DNA from: RYN-111 sp046723735
GTDB lineage: Bacteria > Actinomycetota > Actinomycetes > Mycobacteriales > SCTD01
DNA: 5,580 bases
Direction of reading: 5' to 3'
Assembly: GCA_046723735.1 (NCBI GenBank)
Contig: JBKOVB010000148.1
Coordinates: 1-5,580, forward strand
Part shown: positions 1-5,580 of the stretch, piece after piece
How positions within the stretch are numbered: position 1 is the first letter of the stretch
How the letters are laid out: each line of letters starts with the position of its first letter
The notes under the pieces: generated by a model
Told to the model about the DNA's origin: nothing
Databases searched by the model: none
What the model saw: the letters and a program-made list of their open reading frames with translations, nothing else
Position numbers and translations under genes: made by a program

Positions 1-1143
1 GCCGTCCGCCAGCCGGAGGGTGCGCATCCCGGCGTACATCTGGGCCAGCGGGAAGTCGTCCGAGACGCCCGCGCCGCCGTGCACCTGGATGGCCCGGTCG
101 ATGACGTTGAGCGCCACGCGCGGCGCAACCACCTTGATGGCGGAGATCTCGGTCCGGGCGCCGCGCGCCCCGACGTTGTCGATCATCCACGCCGCTTTGA
201 GGGTGAGCAGCCGGGCCTGCTCGATCTCCATCCGCGACTCCGCGATCGCCTGCTGCACCACGCCCTGACGCGCCAGCTCCTTGCCGAACGCCACCCGCGA
301 GACGGCCCGCTCGCACATCAGCTTGAGGGCCCGCTCCGCCACACCGATGGACCGCATGCAGTGGTGGATGCGGCCCGGACCCAGCCGGGCCTGGGCGATC
401 ATGAAGCCGTCGCCCTCGTTGGCGATCAGGTTGCTGACCGGCACCCGGACGTCGGTGAAGCGGATCTCGGCGTGACCCGCCTGGTCGTGGTAGCCGAACA
501 CCGGCAGCGCCCGCACGACCTCGACCCCCGGGGTGTCGAGGGGCACGAGGATCATCGACTGCTGCCGGTGCACCGACTCGGTCGGGTCGGTCTTCCCCAT
601 CACGATGAGGATCTTGCAGCGGGGGTCGTTGGCGCCCGTGGTCCACCACTTGCGGCCGTTGATGACGTAGTCGTCACCGTCCTTCTCGATACGCGTCGAG
701 ATGTTGGTGGCGTCGGAGGAGGCGACGTCGGGCTCGGTCATCGCGAAGGCGGAGCGGATCTGGCCCTCCAGCAGCGGGCGGAGCCACTGCGCCTTCTGCT
801 CGGGGGTGCCGAACATGTGCAGCACCTCCATGTTCCCGGTGTCCGGAGCGGCGCAGTTCAGGGCTTCGGGGGCGAGCTGCACCGACCAGCCGGTGAGCTC
901 CGCGAGGGAGGCGTAGTCGAGGTTCGACAGCCCGCTGACGTCCGGCAGGAACAGGTTCCACAGGCCCCGCGTCCGCGCCTCGGTCTTCAGCTCCTCCACG
1001 ACCGGCGGGAGGGTGTGGTCGTGCGGTCCCTTCTCCGCCCGGTAGGCCGCGTAGACCGGCTCGGCGGGGAAGACCTTCTCGTCCATGAAGGCCGACAGGC
1101 GGCCGAGGTAGTCCTCGGCCTTGGGCGAGAGCGCGAAGTCCAT
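1..1143 (-). CDS. Acyl-CoA dehydrogenase, ACAD10/11-like (3' end cut off)
   Basis: This gene encodes a flavoprotein of the acyl-CoA dehydrogenase superfamily, which introduces the alpha-beta double bond into acyl-CoA using FAD and passes electrons to electron transfer flavoprotein. I translated the minus strand from ATG at 1143-1141 and get 381 open residues up to the window edge. Visible signatures are the FAD/substrate region AFAMTEPDVASSDATN (about 132-147), KWWTTGA (165-171), the R-x-AFGK segment (283-288) and QVHGGAGVSDDFPLAQMY (353-370). The last visible residues are LRLADG. In the related ACAD10/11 group this is followed by a short tail, so roughly 20-40 residues are probably missing. 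The Asp of ADG (380) aligns by my reading with the catalytic Glu of MCAD-type enzymes. The start is supported by AGGG at 1151-1154, seven bases upstream. Substrate chain length cannot be told from sequence alone. The gene is divergent from the LytR_C gene. Family call is firm; subfamily is moderately sure. Confidence 0.93.
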   Translation of the reverse strand, partial: MDFALSPKAEDYLGRLSAFMDEKVFPAEPVYAAYRAEKGPHDHTLPPVVEELKTEARTRGLWNLFLPDVSGLSNLDYASLAELTGWSVQLAPEALNCAAPDTGNMEVLHMFGTPEQKAQWLRPLLEGQIRSAFAMTEPDVASSDATNISTRIEKDGDDYVINGRKWWTTGANDPRCKILIVMGKTDPTESVHRQQSMILVPLDTPGVEVVRALPVFGYHDQAGHAEIRFTDVRVPVSNLIANEGDGFMIAQARLGPGRIHHCMRSIGVAERALKLMCERAVSRVAFGKELARQGVVQQAIAESRMEIEQARLLTLKAAWMIDNVGARGARTEISAIKVVAPRVALNVIDRAIQVHGGAGVSDDFPLAQMYAGMRTLRLADG

Positions 1144-1226
1144 GCCCGCACCCTGCCATGCCTGTCGGGGCAGGACGGGTACGGCCCCCTACCCTGAGCC
1201 GGGTGAGGATCCCGGACGGAGACCTG
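1144..1226. promoter_or_regulatory. Divergent intergenic region with central inverted repeat
   Basis: These 83 bases separate the start codons of two divergent genes and must hold the promoter for each unless transcription enters from elsewhere. Seen directly: a perfect inverted repeat GGGTA-N8-TACCC (1177-1181 and 1190-1194) lying almost exactly at the midpoint. TACCCT at 1190-1195 fits the actinobacterial -10 pattern TAnnnT for the plus strand, and the mirrored TACCCG on the minus strand (1181-1176) is a weaker match for the other gene. I see no good -35 box at normal spacing for either, so the promoter calls are tentative. A second inverted repeat (CCTGCC 1152-1157, GGCAGG 1169-1174) sits in the presumed leader of the dehydrogenase gene and includes its ribosome binding site. 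Confidence 0.35.
1218..1221 (+). promoter_or_regulatory. Ribosome binding site setting the start of the LytR_C gene
   Basis: GGAG lies five bases before ATG at 1227. The same frame is open further upstream with an ATG at 1158 and a GTG at 1203, but neither has comparable spacing to a purine-rich site. The protein from 1227 also begins with the Arg-rich cytoplasmic stretch expected before a membrane anchor. This decides the start at 1227. Confidence 0.6.
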
Positions 1227-1784
1227 ATGCCGGCGCGCCGGCACCGGTACGGCGGGGGCTACCGTCGGCGGCGTCGCCGTCGCGGACGTCGGCTGGCCCT
1301 CGTGGCCCTCGTGCTGCTGGCCGCCGCCGCCGTCGCCTACTGGCTCACCCGGGACGACACGCCCACTCTCGTCGCGGCACCCTGCCCCACCCCCTCCGCC
1401 CGGCCGTCGGTGACCTTGCCGCAGCCGCAGCACGTGCGGCTGCGGCTTCTCAACGGCACTCCGCGCAACGGGCTCGCGACCACACTGGGACAGCAGCTGG
1501 CCGCGCGCGGCTTCGTGGTCCTCAGCGCCGGCAACGCCTCGGCGGCGCTGGCGGGCCCCTCCCAGGTGACGTACGGCGCCGGTGCCGAGACGGCGGCGCG
1601 CGTCGTGTCGTCGCACGTGCTCGGCTCGGTGGTGCTGCGCGCACCCGCTGCGCCGCCCGGCACGGTGACGGTGGTGCTGGGTGGCGACTTCCGCCGGCTG
1701 GCCACCCCTGCCGAGGCAACCGCGGCGCAGCGCGCCGTCACGCCGTTGGCCTCGGCGCTCCCCACCCGGAGCTGCGGCGCGTGA
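1227..1784 (+). CDS. Membrane-anchored LytR_C-domain protein
   Basis: The 185-residue product has three parts. Residues 1-22 are extremely basic (12 Arg, including a run of seven at 13-19). Residues 23-40 (LALVALVLLAAAAVAYWL) form one hydrophobic segment, so by the positive-inside rule the N-terminus should stay in the cytoplasm and the rest face outside. After a Pro/Thr-rich linker, residues about 68-156 resemble the LytR cell envelope-related C-terminal domain (LytR_C), with the typical VRLRLLNGT (70-78), RNGLA (80-84), LAARGF (91-96), VTYGAG (114-119) and VVLGGDF (149-155). This domain occurs alone, as here, or behind LytR-CpsA-Psr catalytic domains that attach polymers to peptidoglycan. 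No LCP catalytic domain is present, so an enzymatic role is not supported. Cys53 and Cys183 are the only cysteines, both outside the membrane, and could form a disulfide. The exact role is unknown. Confidence 0.82.
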   Translation: MPARRHRYGGGYRRRRRRRGRRLALVALVLLAAAAVAYWLTRDDTPTLVAAPCPTPSARPSVTLPQPQHVRLRLLNGTPRNGLATTLGQQLAARGFVVLSAGNASAALAGPSQVTYGAGAETAARVVSSHVLGSVVLRAPAAPPGTVTVVLGGDFRRLATPAEATAAQRAVTPLASALPTRSCGA

Positions 1785-1800
1785 GCCACCGCGAGCCTGG

Positions 1801-1820
1801 CATGTGCTGCAATGCGCATG
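1801..1820. repeat. Imperfect inverted repeat before the WS/DGAT gene
   Basis: CATGTGC (1801-1807) and GCGCATG (1814-1820) are inverted copies matching at six of seven positions, separated by six bases. The right arm contains the perfect palindrome ATGCGCAT (1812-1819). The element ends exactly where the ribosome binding site AGGTGA begins. It could be an operator for a dimeric repressor or a small hairpin near the translation start. It could also be chance, since only 46 bases separate the two genes. I see no clear promoter in 1785-1830. Confidence 0.35.
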
Positions 1821-1826
1821 AGGTGA
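1821..1826 (+). promoter_or_regulatory. Ribosome binding site for the WS/DGAT GTG start
   Basis: AGGTGA lies four bases before GTG at 1831. The protein read from this GTG begins MSNRLSPLDVSFLYMET, which matches the usual N-terminus of the family (LSPLD near residue 5), so the site and the protein ends agree. Confidence 0.65.
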
Positions 1827-1830
1827 TCAG

Positions 1831-3219
1831 GTGAGCAACCGGCTGAGCCCGCTGGACGTGTCGTTCCTCTACATGGAGACGCCCAGCACGGCGATGCATG
1901 TCGGCGGCGTCGCGGTGTTCGAGCCGCCCGCCGGGGGCTTCGACTACGAGCGGCTCTGTGAGCTCATCTCCGAGCGGATCGGGCTGGTGCCGCGGTACCG
2001 GCAGAAGGTGCGCTGGGTGCCTGGTCGACTCGCCAACCCGGTCTGGGTCGACGACCGAGACTTCGACGTCAGCTACCACGTGCGTCGGTCGGCACTGCCC
2101 AAGCCCGGCAACGAGTCCCAGCTGCGCGAGCTGGTGGGACGGCTGCAGAGCCGACAGCTGGACCGCAACCGGCCCCTGTGGGAGATCTACCTGGTCGAGG
2201 GGTTGGAGGGCGGCCGCGTCGCGATCGTCACCAAGACCCACCACGCCATGGTCGACGGCGTCTCCGCGGTCGACATCGGGACGGTCATCCTCGACCTCGA
2301 GCCCACTCCGCGCGAGGTGCCGCTCGACGACTGGCAGCCGCACAAGGAGCCCAGCAGCCTCGCGCTGCTCAGCGGTGCCGTGACGGACCTGCTCGCGAAG
2401 CCCTCGGGGGCGCTCGACACCGTCAAGGCGGCGGTGGTCGACGCGCGCGAGACGGCGGGCAAGGTGGCGTCGCTCGCCGGCGGGCTGCTGGCGCAGGTGC
2501 GCACCATGGCCAGGCAGGCGCCCGCGACGCCGCTCAACGTGCCGATCGGCGAGCAGCGCCGCTTCGGCATGGCCACGACGAACCTCGACGACTACAAGCG
2601 CATCCGCAAGGCCCACGGCGGGACGGTCAACGACGTCGTGCTGGCCACGGTCGCGGGGGCGCTGCGCACCTGGTTGCTCACCCGCGGGGAGACGGTCACG
2701 CCCACGACGGTGGTGCGGGCCATGGTGCCCGTGAGCATCCGCAACGACGGGCAGCACGGGGAGCTGGGGAACCGGGTCTCGTCGTACTTCGTGGATTTGC
2801 CGGTGGGGGAGCCCAGCGCGGTCATGCGGCTGCACCAGGTGTCCTACGCGATGCGGGCCCACAAGGAGAGCGGGTCGGCGGTCGGGGCCGAGGCGCTTGT
2901 GCAGCTGTCGGGGTTCGCCCCGCCGACGATCCACGCCCTGGGTGCCCGGACGGCGAGCTCGCTCACCCGGCGGCTGTTCAACCTGGTGGTCACGAACGTG
3001 CCCGGCCCGCAGTTCCCGCTCTACGCCGCGGGCGCGAAGATGCTGTCGATGCACCCGGTCGTGCCCCTGGCGAAGAACCAGGCCGTGAGCATCGGCCTCA
3101 CGTCGTACAACGGCGGGGTCTTCTACGGGCTCAACGCCGACCGCGACGCCATGCCCGACATCGACGTGCTGGCGCAGTGCATCGAGGAGTCCCTCGCCGA
3201 GCTGCTCGGGACCGTCTGA
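1831..3219 (+). CDS. Wax ester synthase/diacylglycerol O-acyltransferase (WS/DGAT)
   Basis: This bifunctional acyltransferase family transfers the acyl group from acyl-CoA to diacylglycerol, or to a long-chain alcohol, making triacylglycerol or wax ester for storage lipid bodies. The 462-residue length is typical. Visible features in order: LSPLDVSFL (5-13) and MHVGGVAVFEP (22-32) at the N-terminus; NRPLWEIYLVEGL (113-125); the catalytic HHxxxDG motif as HHAMVDG (137-143), intact; an Ala-rich variable stretch (about 175-235); GGTVNDVVLATVAGALR (263-279), with the conserved Asn-Asp; and NVPGPQFPLYAAG (389-401) in the C-terminal domain, which resembles that of the condensation-type CoA-dependent acyltransferase fold. 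GTG start with a good ribosome binding site. The next gene starts one base after the stop, so the two are likely cotranscribed. Actinobacteria often carry many paralogues, some with weak activity, so the true acceptor is unknown. Confidence 0.95.
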   Translation: MSNRLSPLDVSFLYMETPSTAMHVGGVAVFEPPAGGFDYERLCELISERIGLVPRYRQKVRWVPGRLANPVWVDDRDFDVSYHVRRSALPKPGNESQLRELVGRLQSRQLDRNRPLWEIYLVEGLEGGRVAIVTKTHHAMVDGVSAVDIGTVILDLEPTPREVPLDDWQPHKEPSSLALLSGAVTDLLAKPSGALDTVKAAVVDARETAGKVASLAGGLLAQVRTMARQAPATPLNVPIGEQRRFGMATTNLDDYKRIRKAHGGTVNDVVLATVAGALRTWLLTRGETVTPTTVVRAMVPVSIRNDGQHGELGNRVSSYFVDLPVGEPSAVMRLHQVSYAMRAHKESGSAVGAEALVQLSGFAPPTIHALGARTASSLTRRLFNLVVTNVPGPQFPLYAAGAKMLSMHPVVPLAKNQAVSIGLTSYNGGVFYGLNADRDAMPDIDVLAQCIEESLAELLGTV

Positions 3220-3220
3220 G

Positions 3221-3718
3221 GTGCGCGTCTACCTGCCCTCGACGTTCTCGCAGCTGGCCGAGCTGCTGGACAAGGGCGAGGTGGGTGACCCTCCGCTGCC
3301 GGGCTTCGCCGTCACGTCCGAGCTGCGTGAGTGGTACGCCGAGGGCGACCTGGAGGAGCTGGAGTACGTCGCCCTCACGCTCGCCGCCCGGGCGTCCGTG
3401 CGGCTGCTCGACGCCGACCCCGACGCCGTACGCCGGAGGGTGGTCGTCGTGGCCGAGGTGCCCGACACGGCGGTGACCCCGGCCCGGCACGTGGACCGGG
3501 CGGCGGTGAAGGTGGGCGTCGGGGTGCCGATGCGGGACGTGCAGGCGGTGCACGTGGACGACCCCGAGGCGGTGCCGGACGTGACCGTCGCGGCGGACGC
3601 GGTGGTCGAGGCCGACCTCGGGTCGGAGGACGCGGCGTTCCGGATGGAGCAGGCCGAGGGGCACGAGCTCGGGTGGTACGCCACCCAGGAGATCGGCGCG
3701 CTGCTCGAGCTGGGCTGA
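3221..3718 (+). CDS. DUF6912-like conserved actinobacterial protein
   Basis: The 165-residue product begins MRVYLPSTFSQLAELL, followed by ELREWYAEGDLEELEYVALTLAARAS (about 35-60). I recognise this pattern from actinobacterial proteins annotated as DUF6912, whose function is unknown; I am moderately sure of the match. There is no signal peptide or membrane segment, so it should be cytoplasmic. It is acidic overall with a Val/Asp-rich second half and no cysteine. GTG starts one base after the upstream stop with no good ribosome binding site of its own, which suggests translational coupling to the acyltransferase gene. That linkage does not by itself assign it a role in lipid metabolism. The family name is the weaker part of the call; the coding call is firm because the frame is full length with consistent codon use. 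Confidence 0.82.
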   Translation: MRVYLPSTFSQLAELLDKGEVGDPPLPGFAVTSELREWYAEGDLEELEYVALTLAARASVRLLDADPDAVRRRVVVVAEVPDTAVTPARHVDRAAVKVGVGVPMRDVQAVHVDDPEAVPDVTVAADAVVEADLGSEDAAFRMEQAEGHELGWYATQEIGALLELG

Positions 3719-3743
3719 GCGCCCCGCGGAAGACGCGGTGCCC
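3719..3743 (+). terminator. Possible weak terminator hairpin after the DUF6912-like gene
   Basis: Directly after the stop codon a stem of ten positions with two mismatches can form (arms 3719-3728 and 3734-3743, core CCGCG/CGCGG) around the five-base loop GAAGA. There is no following T-run, though actinobacterial terminators often lack one. The position between an operon end and a gene with its own ribosome binding site fits, but such stems arise easily at this GC content. Confidence 0.3.
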
Positions 3744-3793
3744 GGCGAGCGTTGGTGGGAGGATGGTGCTACCGCACCCGCCCGTCCTGCCCA

Positions 3794-3800
3794 GAGGGAG
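3794..3800 (+). promoter_or_regulatory. Strong ribosome binding site setting the pruA start
   Basis: GAGGGAG lies seven bases before GTG at 3808. The pruA frame stays open far upstream (to about 3331) across the previous gene, so this site decides the start. Between 3744 and 3793 I see no convincing -35/-10 pair, although a pruA promoter in this 89-base gap is likely given the gap and possible upstream terminator. Confidence 0.7.
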
Positions 3801-3807
3801 ACCCCCC

Positions 3808-5430
3808 GTGCTCGACGCCACCACCGTGGTCCCGCTGCCCGTCAACGAACCCGTCCGCACCTACGCGCCCGGCAGCCACGAGCGTGCCTCGCTGGAGGCG
3901 CGCCTGAAGGAGCTGTCCGCCGAGCAGGTCGACCTGACCAGCACGGTCGACGGCCAGCAGCGGATGGCCTCCGGCGAACGTTTCGAGATCGTGCAGCCGC
4001 ACCGGCACGCTGCCGTGCTGGGCACCACCGCGGAGGCGGGTCCCGGGGACTGGCAGGACGCTGTGAACGCGGCGCTGCGCGCCGCGCCGGCGTGGCGCGC
4101 GCTGTCCTACGACGACCGAGCCGCGATCGTGCTGCGTGCGGCCGAGCTGCTCGCCGGTCAGTGGCGCGACACCCTCAACGCCGCGACGATGCTCGGCCAG
4201 AGCAAGAGCGTCCACCAGGCCGAGATCGACAGCGCCTGCGAGCTCATCGACTTCATGCGCTTCAACGTCGCCTTCGGCCGGCAGGTGCTCGCCGAGCAGC
4301 CGATCAGCTCGCCCGGCACCTGGAACCGGATGGACCACCGGCCCCTCGAAGGCTTCGTGCTGGCCATCACGCCGTTCAACTTCACCGCGATCGCCGGCAA
4401 TCTGCCGCTCGCTCCGGCGCTCATGGGCAACACCGTGGTCTGGAAGCCCTCGCACACCCAGCAGCTGGCTGCGCACTTCACGATGAGGCTGCTCGAGGCC
4501 GCCGGCCTGCCGCCCGGCGTCATCAACCTGGTGACGGGCTACGGCACCCACTCCGCGGTGGCCGTGGAGGACCCCCATCTCGCAGGCATCCACTTCACCG
4601 GTTCCACGGCGGTGTTCCAGCGGCTGTGGCAGCAGGTGGGCGCCAACATCTCGTCGTACAAGACCTACCCGCGGCTGGTCGGCGAGACGGGCGGCAAGGA
4701 CTTCGTGCTGGCCCACCCGTCGGCCGACGCGGTCGCGCTCGAGGTGGCGCTGGTGCGCGGCGCCTTCGAGTACCAGGGGCAGAAGTGCTCGGCGGCCTCG
4801 CGGGCGTACGTGCCGCGCGCGCTGTGGGAAGGCGGCCTGCGCGACGCGGTCGCCGCCCGGACCGGGTCGCTCGTGTACGGCGACATCACCGACCTGAGCG
4901 TGTTCGGAGGCGCCGTCATCGACCGGCGCTCCTGGACCAAGCTGGACGGCGTGCTGCGCGCCGCGAAGGACGACCCGGCGCTGACCGTGCTCGCCGGCGG
5001 GACGGCTGACGACAGCGAGGGCTTCTTCGTCCGGCCCACCGTGATCGAGACGAGCGACCCGATGCACGACGTGATGCGCACTGAGTACTTCGGCCCGGTG
5101 CTGGGGGTGCACGTCTACGACGACTGGGACGAGGTCCTGCCGCTCGTGGACCGCACCGCGCCGTACGCCCTGACCGGCTCGGTGTTCGCGCAGGACGCCG
5201 GGGCGGTCGAGCAGGCCACGGAGGCGCTGCGCTTCACGGCAGGGAACTTCTACGTCAACGACAAGCCCACAGGTGCGGTCGTGGGGCAGCAGCCCTTCGG
5301 CGGTGCCCGTGCCAGCGGCACCAACGACAAGGCCGGGTCGGTGCTCAACCTGCACCGCTGGACGTCGCCGCGAGTCATCAAGACGACGTTCGTGCCGCCG
5401 CACGACCACCGCTACCCGCATATGGGCTGA
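3808..5430 (+). CDS. pruA: 1-pyrroline-5-carboxylate dehydrogenase (glutamate gamma-semialdehyde dehydrogenase)
   Basis: This enzyme oxidises glutamate gamma-semialdehyde, in equilibrium with 1-pyrroline-5-carboxylate, to glutamate with NAD+, the second step of proline breakdown. The 540-residue length fits the stand-alone ALDH4A1-type enzymes, not the bifunctional PutA. Motifs in order: ITPFNFTAIAGNLPLAPALMGN (187-208), with the oxyanion-hole Asn191; VVWKPS (210-215), with the NAD-contacting Lys213; FTGSTAVF (263-270); SSYKTYPRLVGETGGKDF (282-299), with Glu293; EYQGQKCSAASRAYVP (321-336), with the catalytic nucleophile Cys327; EYFGPVLGV (426-434); and FYVNDKPTGAVVGQQPFGG (481-499). SSYKTYPRL and NDKPTGAVVGQQPFGGARASGTNDK are characteristic of this subgroup. 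All catalytic positions are intact. The GTG start is backed by a strong ribosome binding site. No proline dehydrogenase gene is visible next to it; the following gene starts three bases after the stop. Confidence 0.96.
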   Translation: MLDATTVVPLPVNEPVRTYAPGSHERASLEARLKELSAEQVDLTSTVDGQQRMASGERFEIVQPHRHAAVLGTTAEAGPGDWQDAVNAALRAAPAWRALSYDDRAAIVLRAAELLAGQWRDTLNAATMLGQSKSVHQAEIDSACELIDFMRFNVAFGRQVLAEQPISSPGTWNRMDHRPLEGFVLAITPFNFTAIAGNLPLAPALMGNTVVWKPSHTQQLAAHFTMRLLEAAGLPPGVINLVTGYGTHSAVAVEDPHLAGIHFTGSTAVFQRLWQQVGANISSYKTYPRLVGETGGKDFVLAHPSADAVALEVALVRGAFEYQGQKCSAASRAYVPRALWEGGLRDAVAARTGSLVYGDITDLSVFGGAVIDRRSWTKLDGVLRAAKDDPALTVLAGGTADDSEGFFVRPTVIETSDPMHDVMRTEYFGPVLGVHVYDDWDEVLPLVDRTAPYALTGSVFAQDAGAVEQATEALRFTAGNFYVNDKPTGAVVGQQPFGGARASGTNDKAGSVLNLHRWTSPRVIKTTFVPPHDHRYPHMG

Positions 5431-5433
5431 GCG

Positions 5434-5580
5434 GTGACCCTCGACCCGGCCGGAGACCCGGACCGCTACGACCCCGCCCGCGAGGACGAGGTGCCGAGCG
5501 GTCCGCTCGACCCGGCCGCCGACCCGGACCGCTACCGCGGCGGCCCGACCCTGCCCGGGCTGCTCGGCGAGGGCGCGTTC
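5434..5580 (+). CDS. Unrecognised acidic, proline-rich protein (N-terminal 49 residues only)
   Basis: A frame opens at GTG 5434, three bases after the pruA stop, and stays open to the window end. The 49 visible residues begin MTLDPAGDPDRYDPAR and are rich in Asp, Pro and Gly, with no signal peptide or membrane segment. LDPAGDPDRY (3-12) recurs as LDPAADPDRY (25-34), an internal duplication. The segment ends RGGPTLPGLLGEGAF. Codon use is like the neighbours. There is no separate strong ribosome binding site; the closeness to pruA suggests coupling and cotranscription. It does not look like the start of a proline dehydrogenase, though a low-complexity leader before a known domain cannot be excluded. 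I do not recognise it. Confidence 0.6.
   Translation, partial: MTLDPAGDPDRYDPAREDEVPSGPLDPAADPDRYRGGPTLPGLLGEGAF
5440..5469 (+). repeat. Direct repeat, copy 1 (30 bases)
   Basis: This 30-base unit matches 5506-5535 at 28 of 30 positions; the two differences fall in one codon (GGA here, GCC there). It encodes LDPAGDPDRY in the partial gene after pruA. The near identity at DNA level suggests either a recent duplication or strong shared codon bias. Confidence 0.8.
5506..5535 (+). repeat. Direct repeat, copy 2 (30 bases)
   Basis: Second copy of the unit at 5440-5469, starting 66 bases after copy 1 (22 codons, so in frame), encoding LDPAADPDRY. A possible third, degenerate RYDPARED stretch lies between them, but it is too short to count as a copy. 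Confidence 0.8.

Noticed and set aside
79..1197. A 372-codon plus-strand frame across the acyl-CoA dehydrogenase
   Set aside because: It is the complement shadow of the dehydrogenase, rich in His/Arg/Val/Gly, while the minus strand gives clear family motifs throughout.
1158..1226. Earlier ATG (1158) or GTG (1203) start for the LytR_C gene
   Set aside because: They lack a well-spaced ribosome binding site, and the added residues carry no family similarity. The ATG at 1227 has GGAG at five bases.
1738..3054. A 438-codon open frame antisense to the WS/DGAT gene
   Set aside because: The composition is typical of a shadow frame (Arg/His/Val-rich), it has no recognisable motif, and it overlaps an intact conserved gene.
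3752..3773. Promoter with TTGGTG as -35 and TGCTAC as -10 before pruA
   Set aside because: The two elements are only about ten bases apart, too close for a normal sigma-70 type promoter, and TGCTAC is a poor -10.
3331..3807. N-terminal extension of pruA by about 159 residues
   Set aside because: The extension lies in another frame of the DUF6912-like gene, is Arg/Gly-rich low complexity, and the pruA start is fixed by a strong ribosome binding site at 3794-3800 and by family length.
3769..5421. A 550-codon open frame antisense to pruA
   Set aside because: Its product is Arg/Val/His/Gly-rich with no domain I recognise, and it mirrors the complete pruA with all catalytic motifs. Long antisense frames are expected at this GC content.
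1..5580. A novel defence, mobile or biosynthetic system
   Set aside because: All long genes except the partial last one fall into known families or a known uncharacterised family, and there are no integrases, transposases, inverted terminal repeats, repeat-spacer arrays or tRNAs.

Overview
The window is very GC-rich DNA with tightly packed genes, several GTG starts and strongly GC-biased third codon positions. The gene set (a wax ester synthase/DGAT-type acyltransferase, a LytR_C-domain envelope protein, a DUF6912-like protein and an ALDH4-type P5C dehydrogenase) points to an actinobacterium. A member of the Nocardioides or related Propionibacteriales group is plausible, but that placement is inference from gene content only.

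Layout. An acyl-CoA dehydrogenase gene of the ACAD10/11-like type lies on the minus strand (start at 1143, C-terminus cut by the left edge). An 83-base divergent intergenic region (1144-1226) separates it from a plus-strand series: a small membrane-anchored LytR_C-domain protein (1227-1784), a WS/DGAT acyltransferase (1831-3219), a small DUF6912-like protein one base downstream (3221-3718), then an 89-base gap, pruA encoding 1-pyrroline-5-carboxylate dehydrogenase (3808-5430), and three bases later the start of an unrecognised acidic, proline-rich protein running off the right edge (5434-5580).

How the genes relate. The acyl-CoA dehydrogenase (acyl-CoA oxidation) and the WS/DGAT (acyl-CoA storage as triacylglycerol or wax ester) both use acyl-CoA, but they are divergently arranged and separated by the LytR_C gene, so a shared pathway is only suggestive. 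PruA performs the second step of proline catabolism, producing glutamate. No proline dehydrogenase is visible in the window.

I found no RNA genes, mobile elements, CRISPR array, phage genes or defence genes, and no convincing undescribed system. The observations most worth a second look are short inverted repeats in two intergenic regions, the partial 3' gene with a duplicated ten-residue motif, and the Asp at the expected catalytic-base position of the dehydrogenase.
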